Positions 1-9,453 of a stretch of DNA of 64,000 bases are shown in pieces. The position numbers and the translations under genes were made by a program. Origin of the DNA: Cytophagales bacterium (GTDB lineage Bacteria; Bacteroidota; Bacteroidia; Cytophagales; Cyclobacteriaceae). Location: the NCBI GenBank assembly GCA_022360015.1, contig JAKSDQ010000062.1, positions 114,512 through 178,511 on the forward strand, given 5' to 3'. The notes beneath the pieces were generated by a model, which made no database searches, was not told the DNA's origin, and saw only the letters and a list, made by a program, of their open reading frames with translations. Within the stretch, counting starts at the first letter, position 1. Every line of letters starts with the position of its first letter.

Positions 1-722
1 ACGATGGTGTAGGTGTTGTTGTCTTTTTAAGCATAGCCATGGTAGCGACCATGGGTGTGGAACACTTTGAGGTTTCTGAAATTTTTCACCTGTTTGCCCT
101 GGAGGCCCTTGGAGGAATAGCTTATGGAGTGGTGTTAGGTTATCTTGGTTACCTGTTGCTTAAATCTATTGACGATGCACCTAAAATTGAGGTTTTAATT
201 ACCATTTCAATTGCCATGGGTGGATACGCACTCGCCGATATATTAGGGGTTTCGGGGCCGCTGGCCATGGTAGCCGCAGGATTGCTCATCGGGCATCAAT
301 TGAGCTCCGGCAAATTTTCCAAAAACTCAAAAAAGCACATGGACCTCTTTTGGGAAATGCTCGATGATATATTGAATGCTGTACTTTTCGTTTTAATTGG
401 CCTGGAGATTATGATTCTTTCGTTTGAATTACGCTATTTTCTAGCCGGCCTTGCAGCAGTAATCATTGTCCTTGCAGCACGGTTTTCGTCGGTTGGTTTG
501 TCCTATGCTTTGCTGAGAAATCATGATGCATCAAAAATCAAAACTATTGGCATTTTAACATGGGGTGGATTAAGGGGGGGTATCTCCGTCGCCCTGGCAT
601 TATCCCTGGAACCTTCTATGTCCAGGGAAATGATTGTTTTCATAACCTATATGGTGGTTGTTACTTCCGTCCTGGTCCAAGGGTTAACTATAAAATCGGT
701 TGTTCGAAAGTTAAGCACTTAA
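1..722 (+). CDS. Na+/H+ antiporter of the CPA1/NhaP type, C-terminal part (5' end outside window)
   Basis: The reading frame is open from the first bases of the window, so the gene starts upstream; the first in-window ATG (position 39) is internal. About 240 residues are present. They are strongly hydrophobic, with several membrane segments, and include the WGGLRGGISVALAL stretch typical of the late transmembrane region of NhaP/CPA1 cation:proton antiporters. The family exchanges Na+ or K+ for protons across the inner membrane for pH and salt homeostasis. The stop codon lies 5 bases before the next gene's start, so the two may be co-transcribed. The family is reasonably sure; the ion specificity cannot be told. 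Confidence 0.85.
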   Translation, partial: DGVGVVVFLSIAMVATMGVEHFEVSEIFHLFALEALGGIAYGVVLGYLGYLLLKSIDDAPKIEVLITISIAMGGYALADILGVSGPLAMVAAGLLIGHQLSSGKFSKNSKKHMDLFWEMLDDILNAVLFVLIGLEIMILSFELRYFLAGLAAVIIVLAARFSSVGLSYALLRNHDASKIKTIGILTWGGLRGGISVALALSLEPSMSREMIVFITYMVVVTSVLVQGLTIKSVVRKLST

Positions 723-727
723 AAAAA

Positions 728-1621
728 ATGGCTATGTCAAATGAAGCATTTCACACTTGGGTACCGCATAAAAAGGCTAACCTTAAAACCAAAGCGTTAC
801 ATACGGTCAGGGTTGAACTGCACCGGGCTATACAAATAGTTGGTGCCACCGGTCGTTCCTATTCACCCCCCTCCATTGAAGATGCATATGGTAGCCTGCA
901 TTGGCATGGAGATTCCGGTATCATGATGAGCCAGGTAGTGGGGACGGATCAACGGATATACGCAGGACTGAGTTTCTCAAAATTTGTTCTGGGCATTTAT
1001 CATGAAGATGGGTCGGAGATCAATAGCCTGCATTTGAATGGATACCGGTTTGCAGAAGCTGAAGCATGGTTTAGAAAAGTGTTAAACAATGCAGGACTCG
1101 ATGGAAATGTACTTTCCCTGGACTTACCGTATGAAATTCCTGAATATGGTACCCAATCCGATCAGGAATTCAGGTTTAAGCATAAAAAGGTTTTTAGTGA
1201 ATTCTCCAAATTGTATGAAAATGCAGCTTTAGTGCTGGGACATTATCAGCGTAACAACAGCAAAAACGCCACTGAAATGAAATGCTGGCCCCATCATTTT
1301 GATCTGGCAATCCAATTGATTTATGACGTGGATGGGGAACCTGATCAAAAAAACTATATAGGTTTAGGATTTTCACCCGGGGATGACACTTACAAAAGAC
1401 CGTATTATTATATCAATTTGTGGCCATATCCTGACATAAAAGAACAAGACTTACCATCATTCCAAGGGGGTAGCTGGAATACTAAGGGCTGGTTTGGTGC
1501 AGCGTTGGATATCAAATCTATTAAAAAGACAAACGAAACGGTCCGGCAAACACAACTGGTCAAAGATTTTTATGACATTACCCTCAAGGCAATCTTTAAG
1601 CTCATCAATAAGGAAACATAA
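728..1621 (+). CDS. Uncharacterised protein, possibly DUF5996-like
   Basis: This 297-residue protein has no signal peptide or membrane segment. The frame is open further upstream inside the antiporter gene, but the ATG at 728 (or 734) just after the antiporter stop is the natural start. Visible features are an N-terminal HTVRVELHRAIQIVGATG segment, a central KCWPHHFDLAI segment, and a GGSWNTKGWFGAALD segment near the C terminus. The 'WPHHFDLA' motif and general layout recall the DUF5996 family, but this is from memory and weak. No catalytic signature is recognised and the function is unknown. The position suggests co-transcription with the antiporter. Confidence 0.7.
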   Translation: MAMSNEAFHTWVPHKKANLKTKALHTVRVELHRAIQIVGATGRSYSPPSIEDAYGSLHWHGDSGIMMSQVVGTDQRIYAGLSFSKFVLGIYHEDGSEINSLHLNGYRFAEAEAWFRKVLNNAGLDGNVLSLDLPYEIPEYGTQSDQEFRFKHKKVFSEFSKLYENAALVLGHYQRNNSKNATEMKCWPHHFDLAIQLIYDVDGEPDQKNYIGLGFSPGDDTYKRPYYYINLWPYPDIKEQDLPSFQGGSWNTKGWFGAALDIKSIKKTNETVRQTQLVKDFYDITLKAIFKLINKET

Positions 1622-1964
1622 CCCTATAAAATTGTATTTATACAAGATTTTTAACTTTAAGATACAGCATTCAAAAAGAGACCGAATCCTATTTTTTTTC
1701 AATGAGGTTTTTTGCCTTGACGCGGAGCTGAAAATAACAGGTTGTCTGAACAAAATTCATGTCATTAATATCGAGCTATTTAAGTATCTAAATACCAGTA
1801 TCTTAACGGCAAGTTAATCCTGTTTGGAAAGGAAGGTGGCCATCATTGGGTCTTCAGGAAGATGCTTCACTGCTATGAAGGAAACCTAACTATCTGAATT
1901 ATTCGACGGATATTTTTTCTTTTTATAAATTTTCTCTTATAATATATAATTATTTCTCTCTTTT
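1622..1964. other. Intergenic region, no gene seen
   Basis: These 343 bases between the unknown protein and the subtilase are AT-rich at the right end. Open frames here have no protein-like composition and are not convincing. A short hairpin (cttca/tgaag arms) is visible around 1867-1882. No clear promoter or terminator was recognised. Confidence 0.5.
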
Positions 1965-4799
1965 ATGAGAAGTAATTTGACTTTTTTGAAGAGTTACATC
2001 CAAAAAACTACTGGTATAATGGACCACTTTTACATCAGGACTATACTTGTCTTTTTTGTCGTGGGTTTTTTGAGTGTGAAAAATGTTTCCGGCCAGAAAA
2101 TTTCAGAGCAGTCAAAGGTGCTCCAAAAAACCAATATGACAAGGCTCCATGCCCTGAAAGCAGCGTATGCGAAAAAAAGCCTTGAGAAAAGACAGCAGGC
2201 AGAGCAACTAGCGAAAAGGTATGGCTGGGAAATCAGAAAAACCGATATCCATGGCAATTTTATGGAATTGCAGGAGATCTCGGCGCTGGGAAAACCAAAA
2301 TATTATATAACAACCCATGGTAGCAGGCCTTTCAACCTGGGCGCTGCCAATACCACCGGGACAAGTTCTTTATGGACCGGAGGTGCCTTAGGCCTGGACT
2401 TAAACGGAGAGGGCATGCGCGTGGGAGCATGGGATGGTGGAGCGGTCCGGTTAACGCATCAGGAATTTGATTCAAACGATTTTCAGTCTGACAATGCCGT
2501 TACCATTTCCAATCATGCAACGCATGTGGCTGGTACTATGGTGGGGCTCGGCGCTAATTCATCGGCAAAAGGCATGGCCAGCAAGGCCTCATTGCTGGCT
2601 TATGATTGGAACAACGACGAAACTGAAATGGCAGCGGAAGCAGCCAATGGCTTGTTGGTCTCCAATCATTCTTACGGATGGAGTCCTTTGTTTTTGGCTG
2701 CCTGGGAATTTGGCTATTATGACACACAAGCAGCTTCCTGGGATGCTATACAATACAACGCACCTTATTATTTGGTGGTAAAATCCGCCGGTAATGATCG
2801 AAATGGCTATAATACTTCCAAACGGGGGTATGATTTAGTCAATGGTGCATCCGCTTCAAAAAATACGCTGGTCGTAGCCGCTGTAGAAAATGTTACCGGT
2901 TACCATCAACCCTCGGATGTGATCATGTCCGGATTTTCCTCGTGGGGGCCGACAGACGATGGAAGAATCAAACCCGACATATCCGCTAAAGGTGTCAGGG
3001 TGTTTTCCTCGTATGGAACAGGTGACAACCATTATTCCATCCTATCGGGCACTTCAATGGCTGCCCCGAATACGGCTGGCTCTTTGATACTTTTGCAACA
3101 ACATTATAATAATCTGAATGGTATCTTTGTGAGGGCTTCGACTTTAAAAGCTGTGGTCATTAACACCGCCGAAGAAGCCGGCGATGCACCTGGCCCGGAT
3201 TACAAATTCGGGTGGGGCCTGTTAAACATCAAGAAAGCAGCATTGTTGATCTCCAATAAGAATACGTCTGCTATCATTGAAGAATCTGTGCTCCACAATG
3301 GCGATTCCCTGATCCTGACAGTTACCTCCGATGGCCTTGTCCCTTTAAAAGCCAGCCTCGTTTGGACCGACCCGGCAGGAACGCCCGGACCGGTTAACAT
3401 CGTGGATAATCCATTGCCTATGCTTGTAAATGACCTCGACATGCGCATTACCAAAAATACTGACACATTCGAACCATGGGTCCTCGATCCGGCTGATCCC
3501 TCGCATGGTGCCATTACCGGTGACAACAGGGTGGACAATGTCGAAGGAATAACCATAGATTCGCCCGATCCTGGTGCGTATACCATCATTGTAACACATA
3601 AAGGGTCATTAAAAAATGGAAGTCAGGAATTCTCCTTAGTGGTCAATGGCATCACTGCAGGCCCTCCACCAGTTTGTGAGGTAACTGTTCCGGGTGATTT
3701 GCTATCGGAAAATATGACCGACAGCACTGCCACAATTTCTTGGAATGATACAACCCCTGTTCATTCTTTTGATTATCGCTACCGGGTAACAGGTGATTCT
3801 ACCTGGACAACTGCCAATACCACCGACACCAGGGCACAGCTCGGAGAACTGGGCGCTAATACCCATTACGAATTTCAGGTCCGGTCAAACTGTGACAGCG
3901 CCAGTTCCCAATATTCCACATCTTCTTATTTTACAACCCTTCAGCCTCTGGTCCCATGTCTTCCGGCCTCGTCAACAAGTGTCCCGGCCCCGGCCATTAC
4001 CAATAGCGGTGCTACACTGACATGGACTATAGTAAGTGAAGCGACCGGCTATAATTACAGATTCCGACCTACGGGGACAACCCATTGGATTAACGGAAAA
4101 ACCAAGGCCAATTCTGTCACACTTTCGGGATTAGTAGAAAATACCAGCTACGAATATCAGGTACAAACAACATGCGTTAATAGCAAATCCGTGTACACTG
4201 TATCTTCCTCTTTTACAACCACCGGATCAGCAAGAGTTGACCCCACCCGTTGCGATGCCGTACCTGCCGACCTCACCGCTTCAACCACCAGTAAAACTGC
4301 CGATGTAAGCTGGAATCCTGTAGAGGGCGTTATTGAGTACCAATATCGTTACCGGCCCGTTACCGGAGGGCGCTGGGTACGTGGAAATGTCTCGACCCAT
4401 TCGGTATCATTAACTGGCTTGAAACCTGGCACCAGTTACAATTTTCATATAAGGGCACGTTGTGGAGATTTTAGCCCAATTGCCAGGCTGGCTTTTTCTA
4501 CTTTAAATAACGTAAATGACCAGGTTAACCACTTTACACCCATCAAAAGCGACCTCACATTTGGTGAGGAGGTTATGCTTTATCCCAACCCGGCATCTGA
4601 CAGGCTACACATTGAGATACACGAGTTCTTCGATGGGGCACAGGTGTTGATTTACGATGTGAAAGGCGTAAAGTTAATGGAAGGCAAAACAATTACCGGT
4701 GACGACGAAATAAACATCACCACCTTGTCACCTGGCATGTATTACGTCCGGATTATTACACAATATCAATCAATTGCCAGGCAGTTTATTAAAAAATAG
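1965..4799 (+). CDS. Secreted S8 family serine peptidase with FN3 repeats and T9SS sorting domain
   Basis: A large subtilisin-family protease. Counting from the ATG at 1965, the triad is Asp157 (in AWDGG), His187 (in NHATHVAGT) and Ser364 (in SGTSMAAPN). The ATG at 2019 may be the true start, since a good signal peptide ending near VSGQ begins there. After the protease domain there is a beta-rich region (roughly 440-565, with SLVWTDPAGTPG and LVNDLDMRI) like that of KP-43-type subtilases. Three fibronectin type III-like repeats follow (about 575-860). The last 75 or so residues (LYPNPASDRLHIEI onward, ending RQFIKK) are a type A C-terminal sorting domain for the type IX secretion system. It probably degrades protein outside the cell; substrates are unknown. 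It stands alone between other plus-strand genes. Confidence 0.93.
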   Translation: MRSNLTFLKSYIQKTTGIMDHFYIRTILVFFVVGFLSVKNVSGQKISEQSKVLQKTNMTRLHALKAAYAKKSLEKRQQAEQLAKRYGWEIRKTDIHGNFMELQEISALGKPKYYITTHGSRPFNLGAANTTGTSSLWTGGALGLDLNGEGMRVGAWDGGAVRLTHQEFDSNDFQSDNAVTISNHATHVAGTMVGLGANSSAKGMASKASLLAYDWNNDETEMAAEAANGLLVSNHSYGWSPLFLAAWEFGYYDTQAASWDAIQYNAPYYLVVKSAGNDRNGYNTSKRGYDLVNGASASKNTLVVAAVENVTGYHQPSDVIMSGFSSWGPTDDGRIKPDISAKGVRVFSSYGTGDNHYSILSGTSMAAPNTAGSLILLQQHYNNLNGIFVRASTLKAVVINTAEEAGDAPGPDYKFGWGLLNIKKAALLISNKNTSAIIEESVLHNGDSLILTVTSDGLVPLKASLVWTDPAGTPGPVNIVDNPLPMLVNDLDMRITKNTDTFEPWVLDPADPSHGAITGDNRVDNVEGITIDSPDPGAYTIIVTHKGSLKNGSQEFSLVVNGITAGPPPVCEVTVPGDLLSENMTDSTATISWNDTTPVHSFDYRYRVTGDSTWTTANTTDTRAQLGELGANTHYEFQVRSNCDSASSQYSTSSYFTTLQPLVPCLPASSTSVPAPAITNSGATLTWTIVSEATGYNYRFRPTGTTHWINGKTKANSVTLSGLVENTSYEYQVQTTCVNSKSVYTVSSSFTTTGSARVDPTRCDAVPADLTASTTSKTADVSWNPVEGVIEYQYRYRPVTGGRWVRGNVSTHSVSLTGLKPGTSYNFHIRARCGDFSPIARLAFSTLNNVNDQVNHFTPIKSDLTFGEEVMLYPNPASDRLHIEIHEFFDGAQVLIYDVKGVKLMEGKTITGDDEINITTLSPGMYYVRIITQYQSIARQFIKK

Positions 4800-4936
4800 G
4801 CATTTGGCCATCAGAAATACACTTCTTGTCGAATTTTATAAAAAACCGGCGTATATTCAATCCATTTTCGTATTTTATCGGCTTAAATTTTTTGAATATT
4901 TAAAAGCTATCCCATATTTAATTTAAACTATTGATT

Positions 4937-6556
4937 ATGAAAAGTCTCGATGTGCTGGATTGGATTGTGATAGGTGCTTATTTTTTGGTATTACTGGCAG
5001 TGGCGGTCTGGGTAATCATGCAAAAACAAAAAAATACGGAAGATTACTTTTTAGCGGGCAGGAACATCGGATGGTTCGTTGTCGGGGCGTCAATTTTCGC
5101 CTCGAACATTGGTTCAGAGCATGTGGTCGGACTTGCCGGCGCCGGCGCCGGAGATAAAATGCCTATGCTGATCTATGAATTACATGCCTGGCTGGTGTTA
5201 ATGCTGGGTTGGGTATTCTTGCCATTTTATGCAAGAAGCGGTGTGTTTACGATGCCGGAATTTCTTGAAAAGCGTTTTAATGCGAAGGCCAGATGGATAC
5301 TTTCTGTGTTTTCGCTGGTTGCCTATATTTTGACAAAGGTTTCAGTCACCATTTACGCCGGTGGTGTGGTGGTCTCATCGTTGCTCGGTATTAACTTTTG
5401 GGTAGGGGCCTTGTCTACGGTTGTTTTGACCGGAATCTATACGGTGCTGGGTGGCATGAGAGCCGTGGTCTATACAGAAACCCTGCAAACCATCGTATTG
5501 GTGCTGGGTGCAGCTACCCTGACCTTCTTAGGTTTACAAGCCGTGGGTGGTTGGAGCGGACTGAAATCGACCCTGGGTGCCGAATACTTTAACATGTGGC
5601 GCCCCCCCTCAGATCCTGATTTTCCCTGGCCCAGCCTGTTTTTTACAAGTACTATAGTTGGCATATGGTATTGGTGTACCGACCAATACATTGTGCAACG
5701 CGTATTAACCGCCAAAAGTATCAAAGAGGGGCGCAGAGGAACTATTTGGGGTGCTTTTTTGAAACTTTTGCCTGTGTTTATATTTCTGATTCCAGGCGTA
5801 GTGGCGCTGGCTTTAAAACAGCGCGGCCAGTTGGAATGGGACTCACCTGATCAGGCTTTTCCGGTGTTGATGAGTAATCTGTTACCCTCAGGAATGAGGG
5901 GACTGGTGGCGGCGGGTTTGTTGGCCGCCTTAATGAGTTCACTGGCGTCGGTATTCAATTCCTGCTCCACACTATTTACAGTAGACATTTATAAAAAACT
6001 AAAACCACAAACGCCAGAAAAGGATTTATTGCGTATTGGCAGAATGGCTACTTTTGTAGTAGTAATTCTTGGCATTTTATGGATTCCCATCATGGCTAAT
6101 ATCTCGGGTGTTTTATATGAATACCTTCAAAAAGTGCAATCCTATATTTCTCCCCCTATCGCTGCGGTATTCCTATTAGGCATTTTTTACAAAAGGATCA
6201 ACGCCAAAGGCGCGTTGGCAACGCTAATTGCCGGGTTTGCGATCGGGGCTTTGCGTATGATACTTGAGCTTGCCAAAGACAGGCTGCCTGAAGGAAGTTT
6301 GTTTTATCACCTGGGTGCTATGAATTTTCTAACATTCGGGGCTTACTTTTTCCTGATCTGCGTTATTATTGCCATTACAGTGAGTTTAACCGCCCCCGCC
6401 GAGCCCTCGGAAAAGCTACGTGGCCTGACTTTTGCCACCTTGACCCATGCACAAAAAAGCGCTAATAAAAACAGCTATAACTGGGTCGATATCATTACCT
6501 CTTTGGTGGTGCTGGCCATGGTTATTTACGTGATGGTATCCTTTAGTGGGCGGTAG
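4937..6556 (+). CDS. Sodium/solute symporter, SGLT-like
   Basis: A 539-residue inner-membrane protein with about 13-14 hydrophobic helices and the sodium:solute symporter signature near the N terminus (DYFLAGRNIGWFVVGAS followed by FASNIGSEHVVGLAG). This pattern is most like the SGLT branch, Na+-driven sugar or inositol uptake, rather than proline or pantothenate carriers. The open frame begins two codons earlier at a TTG (4931), but the ATG at 4937 is the better start. The substrate is not determined by sequence. It ends convergently with lptD, separated by a G-rich spacer. No partner gene for the substrate is adjacent. Confidence 0.9.
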   Translation: MKSLDVLDWIVIGAYFLVLLAVAVWVIMQKQKNTEDYFLAGRNIGWFVVGASIFASNIGSEHVVGLAGAGAGDKMPMLIYELHAWLVLMLGWVFLPFYARSGVFTMPEFLEKRFNAKARWILSVFSLVAYILTKVSVTIYAGGVVVSSLLGINFWVGALSTVVLTGIYTVLGGMRAVVYTETLQTIVLVLGAATLTFLGLQAVGGWSGLKSTLGAEYFNMWRPPSDPDFPWPSLFFTSTIVGIWYWCTDQYIVQRVLTAKSIKEGRRGTIWGAFLKLLPVFIFLIPGVVALALKQRGQLEWDSPDQAFPVLMSNLLPSGMRGLVAAGLLAALMSSLASVFNSCSTLFTVDIYKKLKPQTPEKDLLRIGRMATFVVVILGILWIPIMANISGVLYEYLQKVQSYISPPIAAVFLLGIFYKRINAKGALATLIAGFAIGALRMILELAKDRLPEGSLFYHLGAMNFLTFGAYFFLICVIIAITVSLTAPAEPSEKLRGLTFATLTHAQKSANKNSYNWVDIITSLVVLAMVIYVMVSFSGR

Positions 6557-6660
6557 TTGATTGACAATTGACAGTTGATAATTGACAATTTGGAGGGGCT
6601 GGATGGTTGGGATGATGGGGGGGAATTGTTTGGTGGGGGCGATCGGAAGGATGGTGTATT
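6557..6660. repeat. Low-complexity spacer: TTGACAATT-type repeats then a G-rich tract
   Basis: Between two convergent genes, positions 6557-6592 consist of imperfect tandem units of the type ttgacaatt / ttgataatt, which are partly self-complementary. Bases 6592-6656 are very G-rich on the plus strand, with several runs of four or more G. No ORF of note. It may act as a spacer or bidirectional terminator; nothing in the sequence proves this. Confidence 0.5.
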
Positions 6661-6677
6661 GGGGTAAAACCCATCTC

Positions 6678-9377
6678 TTACTGATCAAAAAAGCTTTTGC
6701 GTTTATAATATTTCAGATCACTTAGTAAAGCGGACTTGATTCGGACGGTAAAGGCATAAGAGGTAAATCTGCCGAAGGGTGTCCAGTTGAAAACCATCAT
6801 CCAGCAATTGAGGTCACGTGTGACGTCAAGCCTGGTTTGTGTAAACTCCCTGTTCTCCACATCATATCCTGAGGAAAAGCCAATGTCCCATTTAGGGGTC
6901 AGCTTCAGGTTGCCGTTGAATCTGATACCCTGATTAACTACGGCATCCTGGAAGCCGGTTTTCCGGTAATTTAAAGTGTAGGTAATCCTTAAATCCCAGG
7001 GAACATCAAAATCCACATATAATCCGGGGTCACCATTGATATAACTGACATCTTCCGGCCTTGCCGACTCCAACTGGTCGTCCGGGTTTTCATTGGGATC
7101 GAGGCCACGATCATTGTCCCTGCCTGTACCATTGGATTTTGGATTCAGACTGGTACCCAGGGATAAGCGTGCTGATGTTATTTGTCCCAGCCCCCGGCCA
7201 TTTTTCCATGCAAATTCGTTTATCCTGCGCTGGCGGACGTTTGTCGAACCATCATTATTCACTGTTATTGGTTCGAGCAGTTGGTAAACATAGGGATCAA
7301 TGGTCGCGTTGGTTGCGAGGTCTACTTTTTTATTGAATAATTTTGTTCTTAGGTTTAAATTAATATTCGAAAGGTTGAAAGAGTCGGCAACTATGTTGTA
7401 ACTGGCCGATAGCCCAAAATTATCAATTAATGAAACTTTGGTAGGTTTTCCGGTGGTATCATTCTTAGGAATTGTCTTCATTTCCAGGTTATTGGCGATT
7501 GACAGGCTTATGGAGCCTGATTCACCGGCCTGAGGAGCACCGAAAACAAAACGGTCAAACCTTGAAATCAGCCTTTCCGTTCCCAAAGAGTCTACTTGTA
7601 CGTTTTTGTAAAAATCAAATTTTTCATCTGAAAAATCAGGCCTGTAGCTAAAACTCAACGATGGCCTGACCGTATGCCGGATCGCCTGCACCCTTTTGCC
7701 TTCCTTAAATTGAAAGGTACCGTAAATATTGGTATTTAAGCTCATACCGCCACTATATGAATAAGCGCGGGAAAATCTGTCAATTGTGTCGACCCGTACA
7801 GTGTTTTCTCCCTCGATAAAAGTGTAATCCAACCTTCTGGGATACCACAACTCTTCGTAATTGAACGTAGGGCTCAAGGTGAAATGCTGAAATAGCTTGA
7901 AAGTAGTGGAGACGGGTATAATGTGTCTGCCGCCTATTTGGGCCCTGTCCAGTAATAAATCGGCATTTTCAAAATTAAAACCGATGATGGAGTCATTCAG
8001 CGGATTTTCATTTGCGAGTTCAAAACCTGATGGATTTCCAATCCGGTTATTGGAAATCTGAACCGTGGAGTTAAACCGGTAGGAGAAATTGATCTTTTCA
8101 TACCATTTACCACCACTACTCCCTCTTTTTTTGAATGGGTTTATCCGGCTCATGTTCAGACTGAAATCAGGCAAGGTCATGTTTACCACTTCTGTCGAGG
8201 CATTTTGATTATGTCGGGCACTAAGGGCGATGTTTATTGGTGTCCCGGTGAAAGTTTTGGAATAAGTGATGTTAGACGAAAACTGGGCAGTTGTATTCCT
8301 TTCCACGGATTGCACCACATTGTCATTGTACGACGATGTCCCGGCATTCACATTAGCAGAAAACCGGCTGTTTCCTCTAGGGGTTGGAGAATGACTCCAA
8401 CGAATCCAGAAAGTGTTTAATGCCACCGAATCTTCCTCGTCACCACTGACAATTTTTTCATAAGAAAAATTAAAATTGCCGTTGTATCTGTATCTTTTTC
8501 TGTAAGTGGAAGTTACACTGGCCCCCAACCCACCTTTGCTGTAAATGGATCCTACCAGATTCAAGTCGATGTAATCGTTGATGGACCAGTAATACCCCCC
8601 ATCCCTCAAAAAGAAACCCCTTCTTTGTTCCTCCCCGTAAGTTGGAATCTGGATGCCGGAGGCTTTTTCATTTGGAGAAGGAAACATGCCAAAAGGAATA
8701 AATAAAGGCGTGGGAACATTCCCGATGTATAATTGCGCCGGGCCTGTCAGGATTTTTTTCTTGGGCACTACCTTGATTCTCTTGGATTTAATGTAAGTGC
8801 CTGCTACGGGTGTTTCACAGGGACAAAACCGCCCATCCTGGATAAACAAGTCATCATATTGGTTTTTTTTCACTTTATCCCCCAGTAGAAAACCTTCCCC
8901 CTGTTCTGTTATTACATTATAAATAATGGCTTTTTCTGATTTAAAATTGTATCTTATGCTATCGGTGGTATATTCGGCAGCCCCCTGCCTGAAAACCGGC
9001 CGGTTGATCAATTTGCCGGTTGAGTCGACACCTGGCTTAGCCAAAACAGACTCATTAATAAAATCTATGGCAATATAATCTCCGGACAATTCTATATCAC
9101 CATACGTTATTTTAGCGTTTTTATATAGATGAATGGTTTGTGTGATAACATCCAGGCTGGTAGAATCGGAAGAAATATATTTGATTTTTGTGCTTAAATC
9201 ACCGGTTTCTTCCTGTTGGTTTGTTAGGGAGTCACTTTGAACCGTAGTGGTATCTATTGTTTGTACGGGAGGTTGTATATTGACCGAATCTGCGGGTTTT
9301 TCCTGACCGCTCTGACTGTACGAAATATGAGCAATGAGCAAAAAAAGCCCAATAAATGCGTAGTTTAATTTGTACAA
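6678..9377 (-). CDS. lptD: LPS-assembly protein LptD (OstA-like outer-membrane barrel)
   Basis: About 899 residues if started at the TTG at 9377, which gives a short lysine/tyrosine N terminus, a hydrophobic stretch (FIGLFLLIAHISYS) and a cleavable signal. The frame stays open to 9890, but that part is the antisense of the amidase gene and is unlikely to be translated; no ATG lies in the usable interval. The N-terminal periplasmic part (about 60-170) is an OstA/LptA-like beta-jellyroll (KITYGDIELSGDYIAID). Then come the conserved LptD segment around 'GRFCPCE' and 'PLFIPFGMFPSP' and a long beta-barrel rich in alternating aromatic strands. It inserts lipopolysaccharide into the outer leaflet. 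The usual disulfide cysteines are reduced to the single CPC pair, as is common outside Proteobacteria. It is divergent from the amidase gene with 76 bases between. Confidence 0.9.
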   Translation of the reverse strand: MYKLNYAFIGLFLLIAHISYSQSGQEKPADSVNIQPPVQTIDTTTVQSDSLTNQQEETGDLSTKIKYISSDSTSLDVITQTIHLYKNAKITYGDIELSGDYIAIDFINESVLAKPGVDSTGKLINRPVFRQGAAEYTTDSIRYNFKSEKAIIYNVITEQGEGFLLGDKVKKNQYDDLFIQDGRFCPCETPVAGTYIKSKRIKVVPKKKILTGPAQLYIGNVPTPLFIPFGMFPSPNEKASGIQIPTYGEEQRRGFFLRDGGYYWSINDYIDLNLVGSIYSKGGLGASVTSTYRKRYRYNGNFNFSYEKIVSGDEEDSVALNTFWIRWSHSPTPRGNSRFSANVNAGTSSYNDNVVQSVERNTTAQFSSNITYSKTFTGTPINIALSARHNQNASTEVVNMTLPDFSLNMSRINPFKKRGSSGGKWYEKINFSYRFNSTVQISNNRIGNPSGFELANENPLNDSIIGFNFENADLLLDRAQIGGRHIIPVSTTFKLFQHFTLSPTFNYEELWYPRRLDYTFIEGENTVRVDTIDRFSRAYSYSGGMSLNTNIYGTFQFKEGKRVQAIRHTVRPSLSFSYRPDFSDEKFDFYKNVQVDSLGTERLISRFDRFVFGAPQAGESGSISLSIANNLEMKTIPKNDTTGKPTKVSLIDNFGLSASYNIVADSFNLSNINLNLRTKLFNKKVDLATNATIDPYVYQLLEPITVNNDGSTNVRQRRINEFAWKNGRGLGQITSARLSLGTSLNPKSNGTGRDNDRGLDPNENPDDQLESARPEDVSYINGDPGLYVDFDVPWDLRITYTLNYRKTGFQDAVVNQGIRFNGNLKLTPKWDIGFSSGYDVENREFTQTRLDVTRDLNCWMMVFNWTPFGRFTSYAFTVRIKSALLSDLKYYKRKSFFDQ

Positions 9378-9453
9378 CAGTTTTTTCGGTTTTAGAGAAA
9401 ATTTTAGAATTTTGTGTAAAGTTACCTGATAAAGATTTAACAAACGTAATATC

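Noticed and set aside
560..727. Upstream part of the 353-codon frame containing the DUF5996-like protein
   Set aside because: It overlaps the antiporter gene in another frame; the ATG at 728 right after that gene's stop is more plausible.
1494..1817. 107-codon plus-strand frame across the end of the DUF5996-like gene
   Set aside because: Overlaps the real gene out of frame, and the remainder in the spacer has no protein-like pattern.
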